Below the pieces are notes generated by a model. That model did no database searches, had not been told where the DNA came from, and saw nothing but the letters and a program-made list of their open reading frames with translations. The position numbers and the translations under genes were made by a program. From the NCBI GenBank assembly GCA_964603615.1, contig CAZRVU010000005.1:17428-81427 (forward strand): 64,000 nucleotides of DNA, in the 5' to 3' direction. This DNA comes from JAAZMI01 sp964603615 (lineage in GTDB: Bacteria > Bacillota > Dethiobacteria > DTU022 > UBA8154). This document shows, piece after piece, positions 17,293 to 24,360 of this stretch (positions within the stretch are counted from its first letter, which is position 1; each line of letters starts with the position of its first letter).

Positions 17293-19548
17293 TTATAACA
17301 CCTTCATAGGATTAAAATCTACCGTCACCCAGGTATCTTCATTCACCTGACGCGTAAAATCCCAAACAATTTCACGAATTATTGCACTGTATTTTTCAAG
17401 ATTTAGCCCTTTATATAAAAGGTGATAACGAAAACGGCCCTCAATTCTTTGTAAAGGTGCCGGTGAAGGCCCCAGCAATTCCTCTTTTCCTTCCCCTGCC
17501 AGGGGCAGGTTTGCAGCTAACCTTTTCTTTAATTCTTCCGAAATCTTTTGGGCTTCATGTGCAGAAGGCGAACTACAGTTAAACAATATTATCTCCGAAA
17601 AAGGGGGATAAAAAAGAGTCCGGCGTCTTTTAAGTTCTTCCCGGGAAAATTTTAAATAATCATGCACGGCCGCTGCCTGAATACCATAATGCCAGGGCGT
17701 ATACGTCTGAATGATTACACGCCCTGCCTTATCCCCTCTTCCTGCCCGTCCGGCCACTTGCGATAACAGTTGAAAGGTGCGTTCTCCGGCCCGGAAATCG
17801 GGCAGGTGTAGGGTTATATCTGCCGCGATCACTCCCACCAGGGTAACATCGGGAAAATCGAGGCCTTTTGCAACCATTTGTGTCCCGATAAGCACCAGGG
17901 CTTCTTTTTCCTGAAAACTGCGCCAAATTTTCTTGTAGCTTCCCTTTTGAGCGGCAGTATCGCTATCCATGCGTACGACACCAACTTGTGGGAAAAGGCC
18001 CTTTACCACTTTTTCCACACGCTGTGTGCCCAGGCCAAAGTTACGCAGGTATAAGCTTTTACAGCGCGGGCAGAATTGGGGGACAGCCCTTTTATAGCCG
18101 CAATAATGGCACTGCAGGTGTTCCGGGGAAGAATGATAAGTCAAAGAAACGGCGCAATGCGGGCACTGCATCACCCAGCCGCATTCCCGGCAAAGCTGAA
18201 AACTGGCAAAGCCGCGGCGATTAAGAAAGAGGATCAGTTGTTCTCCGCGGGAAAGTGTGTCCTCTATAGCACGGAGCAACAGGCGGCTGAATATTCCCCT
18301 GTTTTTTTGTTTGAACTCATGGCGCATATCAACTAACTGAACGGCAGGCAGAGGGCGGCCCCCGATTCTCTCCGTCAGTTGAAGATACTTAAGTTTTTGT
18401 TTCTTGACTTCCCAATAAGATTCCAACGAAGGCGTAGCGCTCCCCAGCAGTAAAAGAGCATCATGATAAACAGCTCTCCACTTGGCGACATCGCGGGTGT
18501 GATAACGCGGTGCGTCGTCTTGCTTATATGTATTTTCATGTTCTTCATCCATAACAATCAGGCCAATATTTTTTAAGGGGGCAAAAACAGCAGAGCGGGC
18601 ACCCAGCACAAAACGTGCCTGCCCGCTTTCAATACGCTTCCATTCCTTGAATCTTTCGGTAGGAGTAAGCCGGCTGTGCAACAAAGCAAATTGCCCGGTA
18701 AAACGCCGGTTAAAATAATTGGTGATCTGCGGCGTAAGCATAATTTCGGGAACAAGAAATAAAACTGTGCGGTTTCGTTTCAAAACTTCAGCGGCAGCGC
18801 GCAGGTACAACTCCGTTTTACCGCTTCCTGTAACGCCATAAAGCAAAAATTGCTTTGGGGAATCGGAAAAGCTTTGCTTGATCTCCCGCCAGGCCTTCTC
18901 TTGTTGGACAGAAAAAGAAACGCCCCCTTTGCTTTTAGGCAGCGTGGCTGCTTTTTGCCAGGGAAGCTTTTCATAAGGTATCTTTTCTATACTCAGGCAT
19001 CCTTTATTTTGTAAAGAAACCAGGCTTTCGCGCCGGGCTCCTGTTTTTGACCTTAGCTCCGCCCAGGGCAACCCCTCTTCCCCGGCCAGGACCATTTGTT
19101 CGAGAAGAAGAAATTGACGCGGGGCGCTATTTTTTAACTGTGCACTTATTGCACGCAGTTCTTCCGGGGCCATACGGGGAATAACATATTCCACGTGTTT
19201 GGTTTTCAACCTGCTTCCTGCCGGAGGCAAGCAAAGGCGAATGGCTTCAATCCAACGGCTGAAAAAACGCCGTGAAAGCCAAAAACTTAATTCTATAAAC
19301 TCCGGCAACAAGGTATAGGGCGGCTCGGAGAGGCTTATAATTTCCCGCGGGTTTTTTATAACTTCCTCTTTTTCCAGGGCAACCACATAAGCCGTAATTT
19401 TTTGGGAGCGAAAAGGGACTAGCACCTGTGAGCCCACTTTTACCGCCTGCTGCAAAGGCGCGGGAACGAGGTACTGAAAAGGCCTGTCCACAGCATTGCT
19501 CACCAGGTCTACAATCACTTCGGCATACAGCTTTCCGGTTTCAGACAA
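17293..19548 (-). CDS. priA: Primosomal replication restart helicase PriA
   Basis: Superfamily 2 helicase that reloads the replisome at stalled forks. An N-terminal DNA-binding domain (about 1-190) precedes the helicase with LYGVTGSGKTELYL (Walker A), VMDEEHENTYKQ (DEEH box), GSATPS and QVAGRAGRG. The zinc-binding strip has four CxxC pairs (CRECGWVMQCPHC, CHYCGY, CPRC). The C-terminus VTVDFNPMKVL is normal. TTG start at 19548 is six bases after GAGGTG; a GTG at 19557 is the alternative. 751 aa. Flanked on both sides by inverted copies of the 210 bp R2 repeat. Confidence 0.96.
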   Translation of the reverse strand: MSETGKLYAEVIVDLVSNAVDRPFQYLVPAPLQQAVKVGSQVLVPFRSQKITAYVVALEKEEVIKNPREIISLSEPPYTLLPEFIELSFWLSRRFFSRWIEAIRLCLPPAGSRLKTKHVEYVIPRMAPEELRAISAQLKNSAPRQFLLLEQMVLAGEEGLPWAELRSKTGARRESLVSLQNKGCLSIEKIPYEKLPWQKAATLPKSKGGVSFSVQQEKAWREIKQSFSDSPKQFLLYGVTGSGKTELYLRAAAEVLKRNRTVLFLVPEIMLTPQITNYFNRRFTGQFALLHSRLTPTERFKEWKRIESGQARFVLGARSAVFAPLKNIGLIVMDEEHENTYKQDDAPRYHTRDVAKWRAVYHDALLLLGSATPSLESYWEVKKQKLKYLQLTERIGGRPLPAVQLVDMRHEFKQKNRGIFSRLLLRAIEDTLSRGEQLILFLNRRGFASFQLCRECGWVMQCPHCAVSLTYHSSPEHLQCHYCGYKRAVPQFCPRCKSLYLRNFGLGTQRVEKVVKGLFPQVGVVRMDSDTAAQKGSYKKIWRSFQEKEALVLIGTQMVAKGLDFPDVTLVGVIAADITLHLPDFRAGERTFQLLSQVAGRAGRGDKAGRVIIQTYTPWHYGIQAAAVHDYLKFSREELKRRRTLFYPPFSEIILFNCSSPSAHEAQKISEELKKRLAANLPLAGEGKEELLGPSPAPLQRIEGRFRYHLLYKGLNLEKYSAIIREIVWDFTRQVNEDTWVTVDFNPMKVL

Positions 19549-19675
19549 AGAAGACACCTCAATAGATTTCAGATTATTTTATTTAGATGATTCCAGTGCT
19601 TAAATGCAGTTTTTCCTTTATCGTTTATTTACAGGGGGAAAGGCGGTTTATTTTTGGGGGGGATTGTATTATAAT

Positions 19676-19885
19676 GGGGGCGAAGGCTGTGGCAAGCTCC
19701 AGGTTCAGCTCAGAGAGTTACTACGGCTCAGTTCCGGCCAAAGGCGCCCTGCCCGGCCAAGCGGCCATCCTTGGCCGCACGGCCGGCTGCCGACGTCCTG
19801 TCGGCAGGGCCACCTTAAGGCCTGCTCTTCGCCGTGAACTCTTTGCTTCGCTGCTCAAGTCGCTGCACCACAGCCTTGCACCCCC
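19676..19885 (+). repeat. R2-B: 210-bp structured repeat, copy B
   Basis: Inverted partner of R2-A. The ends pair again (GGCTGTGG with CCACAGCC, plus GGGGG with CCCCC). Relative to A, the terminal stem changes T-A to C-G on both sides, and the GTCCT hairpin has CTGCCGAC/GTCGGCAG instead of CTGCCGGC/GCCGGCAG: paired substitutions that keep the structure. TTATAATG sits directly before the first G, as in copy A. Located upstream of spoIIM on its strand. Confidence 0.8.
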
Positions 19886-20153
19886 AGCAGCACGGTAAGA
19901 TAATAGGAAATAGGGGTAAACACAGGATTCTAATCCTGGGCATAGTAAAGAATTTGCTTGAAACGGTAACCCAAGCTTCGCTGCTCAAGTCGCTACGCCA
20001 CAGCCTTGCGCCACCAGCAGCACGGTAAGATAATAGGAAATAGGGGTATGCAATCCTGGGCATAGTAAAAAATCTGCTTGAAACGGTAACCCAAGTTTCG
20101 TTGCTCAAGTCGCTGCACCACAGCCTTGCGCCCCCAGCAGCACGGTAAGATAA
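19845..20153 (+). repeat. Tandem array built on the 3' end of R2-B
   Basis: Units start at 19845, 19975 and 20095 (130 bp, 120 bp and a partial third). Each contains the final ~40 nt of R2 (CTGCTCAAGTCGCT, then CACCACAGCCTTGC), a CAGCAGCACGGTAAGATAA block and a linker. Unit 1 holds a CAGGATT/AATCCTG hairpin; unit 2 has lost 10 nt there. The last unit runs straight into the spoIIM SD. A 128-codon minus-strand frame crosses the array but only reflects the repeat. Confidence 0.85.
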
Positions 20154-20165
20154 AAAGGAGTTTAT

Positions 20166-20777
20166 ATGCTTAAATCTGAAGTTAAACAAATATGTTGGCA
20201 AAATTTAAATTGGCTTGTTTTGGCTTCTGTTTTTTTCATTTTTGGTCTGGGTGCTGCCGCAATTGTTTTTAAAAATGAAGCGATCATACATAATCTTACA
20301 GAGGTACAGTATGATGCCTTAAAAGAAATGGCAGAGACGGTCTTTGCCGGCCCGCAGTGGCGGGGCATTCTCATACTTTTTTTCAATAATCTCATCGCTT
20401 CCCTGCAGATGATGCTTTTGGGGGTGCTTTTGGGTATTCCCCCGCTGCTCGGCCTTTTTGCCAACGGTGTTTTGTTGGGCAGTTTGTTGATGGAAGTTGG
20501 GCAGGAAGGCATGCCCCTTCTTCCTTTTATCACCGTTGGGGTTCTCCCGCACGGGTTATTTGAACTCCCGGCGTTTATTACTTGTGCGGCCTTCGGTTTA
20601 AAAATTGGTTATCATCTTATTTTTCCATTGCCCCAAAAGAAAAGAAAGGAAAGCCTGGGCATCATCTGGAAAGAATTCTTTACTCTTTTCCCCCTTATTA
20701 CCCTCCTGCTCATTCTTGCCGCTTCCATTGAAGTTATCGTTACTCCTTTGTTGGTTAAACAATTTATAAATTTTTGA
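20166..20777 (+). CDS. spoIIM: Stage II sporulation protein M family membrane protein
   Basis: SpoIIM/DUF95 family. In Bacillus, SpoIIM joins SpoIID and SpoIIP in septal peptidoglycan thinning during engulfment. The 203 aa protein has an N-terminal membrane segment (about 17-36), then a conserved hydrophobic block FNNLIASLQMMLLGVLLGI with PHGLFELPAF, and a final helix near 175-195. ATG start after AAAAAGGAG. It is one of only two plus-strand genes and converges on coaBC with 7 bp between stops. The match is to the family; whether this is the engulfment SpoIIM or a paralogue is not settled. Confidence 0.85.
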   Translation: MLKSEVKQICWQNLNWLVLASVFFIFGLGAAAIVFKNEAIIHNLTEVQYDALKEMAETVFAGPQWRGILILFFNNLIASLQMMLLGVLLGIPPLLGLFANGVLLGSLLMEVGQEGMPLLPFITVGVLPHGLFELPAFITCAAFGLKIGYHLIFPLPQKKRKESLGIIWKEFFTLFPLITLLLILAASIEVIVTPLLVKQFINF

Positions 20778-20784
20778 GTGATTA

Positions 20785-22008
20785 TCATCCTTCTGGCCCC
20801 GGCCGGCAGCGCTCTTTGTTAATCCGGTCTAAAAGGAGATGGGACAGATCGTATTTGGACATGCAGGGAAATTCTTCCGCCCGGCCATCTTTATAAAGCA
20901 ACTGCACTATATTGGTATCCACAGCAAAGCCGGCACCTTCCCGGCACAGATCGTTAGCCACGATCATGTCTAAATTCTTTTTAATCATTTTTTCTTGTGC
21001 GTTTGCCCGCAAATTCTCTGTTTCTGCCGCAAAACCAACTAAGAAACGGTTTTCTTTTTTAAAACCTATTTCCTGCAATATATCCGGGTTGCGCACGAGC
21101 TTGAGCGTAAAATCCCCGCCTTTTTTAATTTTTTGCGACTGGCTCTCTACTGGCCGGTAGTCGGCCACGGCTGCGGTTTTGATGACGATCTGGGCAACGG
21201 GTAGTTTCTCCATCACGACACGGTGCATCTCCCGCGCAGATTCAACCGGGCACAGCTCCACCCCCGGCGGCGGCTCCAAAACGGTGGGTCCCGTTACGAG
21301 GATAACTTGCGCTCCCCTTTCCTGTGCAGCACGGGCCAGGGCATAACCCATGCGCCCGCTAGAATGGTTGCTGATAAAACGAATGGGGTCCAACGCTTCC
21401 CTGGTAGGTCCTGCTGTGATCAAGATGCTTGTCCCGCAAAAATCTTGTACGACTGCCGTGGCCAATTTTTCCCGGATCAATCGCAACAACTCCACCGGTT
21501 CAACCAGGCGGCCTTTACCAACATCGCCGCAGGCTAGTGTGCCGGAAAGCGGATCGGCAATCACAAATCCCCTGCGCCGCAAAAGATCTATATTTTTCTG
21601 GACAACAGGATTTTGAAACATAGCCGTATTCATCGCCGGGGCAAGAATCGCGGGGCGTTTTAAAGGATCAACGGCCAGAAATAAAGTGGACAGCAGATCA
21701 TCGGCCAGTCCAACAGCTAGCTTTCCTAAAAAATTGGCCGTGGCCGGGGCTACCACAAACGCTTGCGGCTCACGGGCTAAATCTATATGTATCGTTGCTG
21801 AACCATGAGAAGGTTCAAACAAAGAACTGTAAACCGGGCGCCCGGTCAGGCTTTTCAAGGTGAGCGGCGTTAGAAATGCTTTGGCATTCTCCGTCATCAC
21901 AGCTTGGACCACAGCGCCTTCCTTGATAAGGAGCCGGGCCAGTTCTGCACCTTTATAGGCCGCAATACCGCCCGTTAATCCCAATAGAATAATTTTATTT
22001 TTTAACAT
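20785..22008 (-). CDS. coaBC: Phosphopantothenoylcysteine decarboxylase / synthetase
   Basis: Two steps of coenzyme A synthesis. The FMN-dependent CoaC half (about 1-185) has GGIAAYKG, the catalytic His in ATIHIDLA, PAMNTAMF and LACGDVGKGRL. The CTP-dependent CoaB half (about 190-400) has ITAGPTREALDPIRF, NHSSGRMGYALA and KKNLDMIVANDL. 407 aa, ATG start. Follows rpoZ in the usual gmk-rpoZ-coaBC order. Confidence 0.96.
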   Translation of the reverse strand: MLKNKIILLGLTGGIAAYKGAELARLLIKEGAVVQAVMTENAKAFLTPLTLKSLTGRPVYSSLFEPSHGSATIHIDLAREPQAFVVAPATANFLGKLAVGLADDLLSTLFLAVDPLKRPAILAPAMNTAMFQNPVVQKNIDLLRRRGFVIADPLSGTLACGDVGKGRLVEPVELLRLIREKLATAVVQDFCGTSILITAGPTREALDPIRFISNHSSGRMGYALARAAQERGAQVILVTGPTVLEPPPGVELCPVESAREMHRVVMEKLPVAQIVIKTAAVADYRPVESQSQKIKKGGDFTLKLVRNPDILQEIGFKKENRFLVGFAAETENLRANAQEKMIKKNLDMIVANDLCREGAGFAVDTNIVQLLYKDGRAEEFPCMSKYDLSHLLLDRINKERCRPGPEG

Positions 22009-22072
22009 AGATTCTACACCGCTGTTCGTTCAGTTTCTGCAAAAAATACATAATACTATCATTAATAACTTT

Positions 22073-22279
22073 TTACTTGATACCATCTTTTGTTCTTTCA
22101 AAATCGATCTTACCGGCGGCAATATCCTCCAGGGCTGCAGTCACTTCCTTGATGAAACCAGAATCCTCTTTTCCTAGCTGGTTTTCTTTCAACTGGCGTG
22201 CTCTTTTCGCCGTCATGATCACTAAGGAATACCTGCTATCCACATTTTGTAACAATTGATCCACAGAGGGATAGATCAC
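22073..22279 (-). CDS. rpoZ: RNA polymerase omega subunit
   Basis: Small RNAP assembly subunit. The 68 aa product has the omega signature SRYSLVIMTAKRARQL and the conserved lead-in YPSVDQLL. GTG start overlaps the gmk stop by 4 nt (GTGA), so it is translationally coupled. Confidence 0.94.
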   Translation of the reverse strand: MIYPSVDQLLQNVDSRYSLVIMTAKRARQLKENQLGKEDSGFIKEVTAALEDIAAGKIDFERTKDGIK

Positions 22280-22893
22280 TGCTTTTCACCTTCTTTTAAC
22301 CGGCAAAGTATACTACCGATACCCCGTCCCACCCGGCATTTCTCCGTCAAAATAATCGCTTCGATCGTCTTGGCTGTTTCATCAACATCTTCGTTAGTCA
22401 CTACATAATCGTAGTTACAAACCCCTTCTATTTCCCGGTAGGCGGCAGCAAATCTTCGTTTGATTGCCTCCTTGCTATCCGTGCCCCGGCCTTGAATCCG
22501 GGCCCGCAACTCTTCCATGGACGGCGGTAATAAAAAAACCGAAACGGTTTCTTTTATTTTACGGCGAACCTGTGCGGCACCCTGCGTGTCGATCTCTAAA
22601 ATAACGTCAAATCCTTGCGCAAGTTTATCTTCCACCTGTTGCCGTAAAGTTCCATAATAATGCCCGTAGATGCGAGCCCATTCTAGCAGAGCACCTTCTT
22701 GAATGAGCAATTGGAAGCTTTCTTCCGTGGAAAAGAAGTAGTTGACCCCTTCTTTTTCCCCCTGACGGGGGGGACGGGTAGTAGTAGAAATTGCATAATA
22801 TAATTTTATATTTTGTTGGCAAAGCCGTGCACAAACCGTCCCTTTGCCTGTTCCGGAAGGCCCGGAGATAACTATTAAGATCCCTTTTTCCAT
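22276..22893 (-). CDS. gmk: Guanylate kinase
   Basis: Converts GMP to GDP. P-loop GPSGTGKGTV, STTTRPPRQGEKEGVNYFF, and lid region RGTDSKEAIKRR are present. From ATG at 22893 the product is 205 aa, the standard length. The frame is open to a GTG at 22911, six codons longer; AGGTG lies too close to that GTG for a clear choice. Sits between remA and rpoZ. Confidence 0.94.
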   Translation of the reverse strand: MEKGILIVISGPSGTGKGTVCARLCQQNIKLYYAISTTTRPPRQGEKEGVNYFFSTEESFQLLIQEGALLEWARIYGHYYGTLRQQVEDKLAQGFDVILEIDTQGAAQVRRKIKETVSVFLLPPSMEELRARIQGRGTDSKEAIKRRFAAAYREIEGVCNYDYVVTNEDVDETAKTIEAIILTEKCRVGRGIGSILCRLKEGEKQ

Positions 22894-22918
22894 TGCTTCA
22901 ACCCGGGCCACACACCTG

Positions 22919-23194
22919 CTAGACCCGTGGACCGCTTTCTTCTTGTGCCAATTCCCGGTTTTGCAAGCGGTGTCTTACCGTCTCCGGCTGTACCGCGGAG
23001 AGGATTACATGCCCGCTATCCGTAATAATAACGGCACGGGTTCTACGGCCGTACGTAGCATCAACCAGCATGCCTCTATCTCTGGCTTCCCCGATAATCC
23101 GCTTAATCGGAGCGGATTCAGGGCTGACAATAGCAATAATACGATTTGCCGAAACAATATTTCCAAAGCCAATATTTATAAGTTTGATCTGCAT
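22919..23194 (-). CDS. remA: RemA-type regulatory protein (DUF370)
   Basis: Homologue of RemA, a DNA-binding activator of matrix and osmoprotection genes in Bacillus subtilis. The core IKLINIGFGNIVSANRIIAI and VSPESAPIKRIIGEARDRG matches closely. 91 aa; the N-terminus fixes the ATG at 23194. Its SD is unusual: AAAGGAGGTG is 58 nt upstream with a 13 bp hairpin between (see 23195-23262). Lies between yicC and gmk. Confidence 0.92.
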   Translation of the reverse strand: MQIKLINIGFGNIVSANRIIAIVSPESAPIKRIIGEARDRGMLVDATYGRRTRAVIITDSGHVILSAVQPETVRHRLQNRELAQEESGPRV

Positions 23195-23262
23195 TTTAAC
23201 CTGATTCCAGTTATTATTCTTTTTGTTTCCATTTAAACTGAAATCAGGCCTGCACCTCCTTT
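23195..23262 (-). promoter_or_regulatory. Hairpin spacer between a strong SD and the remA start
   Basis: SD AAAGGAGGTG occupies 23253-23262. Next come CAGG, a 13 bp stem with one G-U pair (arms 23236-23248 and 23200-23212, loop 23 nt), TTAAA and the remA ATG. Folded, the SD is 9 nt from the ATG; unfolded, 58 nt. The 3' arm also contains a weak AGG near the ATG, so the hairpin could hide one site while presenting the other. Confidence 0.6.
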
Positions 23263-23315
23263 GTCAGAGTGAAGATCATATGAAATCATTTGTTCTATTT
23301 TTTACGGGGCATTTT

Positions 23316-24197
23316 TTATTCGATATTTTGTATCTGTTCCCTGATCTTTTCAATTTCACTTCTAGCTTCCACCACAAGATGGGAAATGTCTAAATCACTG
23401 CTTTTTGAAGCAATGGTGTTCACTTCCCTATTCATTTCCTGCAAAAGAAAATCGAGTTTACGGCCGATAGCCTCGTCTTTTTGCATTGCCTTCCGGAAAA
23501 GCTTTAAGTGGCTCTCTAAACGGACGGTTTCTTCTTCAATATTACATCTTTCAGCAAAAAAAGCAACTTCCGTAAAAAAACGTTGCTGATCGTACTCCCT
23601 GCCGGCATGTAGTTCTGCCAAACGCGCCTTCAACTTTTCCCGGTATTCTGTTAAACAAAGAGGGGCTTTTTCTTTAATCCGGATGTTATAATTCTCCAAC
23701 TTATCCAAACGCGGGAGAATATCACCCTCCAACCTCCCTCCTTCTTCTCTTCTCTGCTGAACCAATTGGTTTACAGCTTTGCTTACCGCATCCATTATAA
23801 ATGGCGCCATCGTTTCCAAATCTACATCTTTTTTTTCCAGGGTTAAAACTTCCGGCAGAAGAGCCAATTCGGTAACTGTCAGCTTTTTTGCAGCCAACAA
23901 CAGGGTGCTTTGCAGCCTTTCCAACGAACTGAAATAAGCCGCCGCCAATTCCTCGTCAATTGCTACATTTTTTCCTTTTCCCTGTCCCATTTCCAGGGAA
24001 ATAAAAACTTCCACCCTCCCCCTAAAGATCCTTTCCTGCAACATGCTCCTGATCTTATCTTCCAGCGGCCATAAATTTTTCGGCGCCCTGAGCATCAGAT
24101 CAAAATAGCGATGGTTTAACGTTTTTATTTCAACCAAAAAGCGGTGCCCGTTAACACGCTCCTCTCCTCTTCCATACCCTGTCATGCTTTTGAGCAA
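23316..24197 (-). CDS. yicC: YicC/YloC family endoribonuclease
   Basis: Member of the YicC family, RNA-cleaving in E. coli. N-terminal signature KSMTGYGRGE and KTLNHRYFDL; C-terminal LDFLLQEMNREVNTIASKS matches the DUF1732 part. Start chosen at TTG 24197 because AAAGGGG is seven bases away but would touch the ATG at 24203. 293 aa, normal. First of the yicC-remA-gmk-rpoZ-coaBC set, the common Firmicutes order. Confidence 0.92.
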   Translation of the reverse strand: MLKSMTGYGRGEERVNGHRFLVEIKTLNHRYFDLMLRAPKNLWPLEDKIRSMLQERIFRGRVEVFISLEMGQGKGKNVAIDEELAAAYFSSLERLQSTLLLAAKKLTVTELALLPEVLTLEKKDVDLETMAPFIMDAVSKAVNQLVQQRREEGGRLEGDILPRLDKLENYNIRIKEKAPLCLTEYREKLKARLAELHAGREYDQQRFFTEVAFFAERCNIEEETVRLESHLKLFRKAMQKDEAIGRKLDFLLQEMNREVNTIASKSSDLDISHLVVEARSEIEKIREQIQNIE

Positions 24198-24360
24198 GTT
24201 CATACCCCTTTTGTGTGGCCTAATATGGATGATTTTTTCTATCCATCCTATTCTACCATAAAAACAAGCATAATCAAGGGATAAAAGAAGTTAAACTCAT
24301 TAATCAAACTTACAGGACCTTTTCCCCATTGTCAAGGCATCCTCAGCCTGGCCGGCAAAA

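Noticed and set aside
16991..17293. ORF through R2-A, with a similar frame in R2-B
   Set aside because: Two compensating 1-nt indels change the N-terminal part of the frame, while helices are maintained. Structure explains the conservation better than coding.
16826..20153. CRISPR array
   Set aside because: Units of 113-130 bp without regular spacers; they are tandem repeats.
19815..20201. 128-codon minus-strand ORF with internal repeats
   Set aside because: It only translates the tandem array; no SD, and the repeat period explains the peptide repeat.
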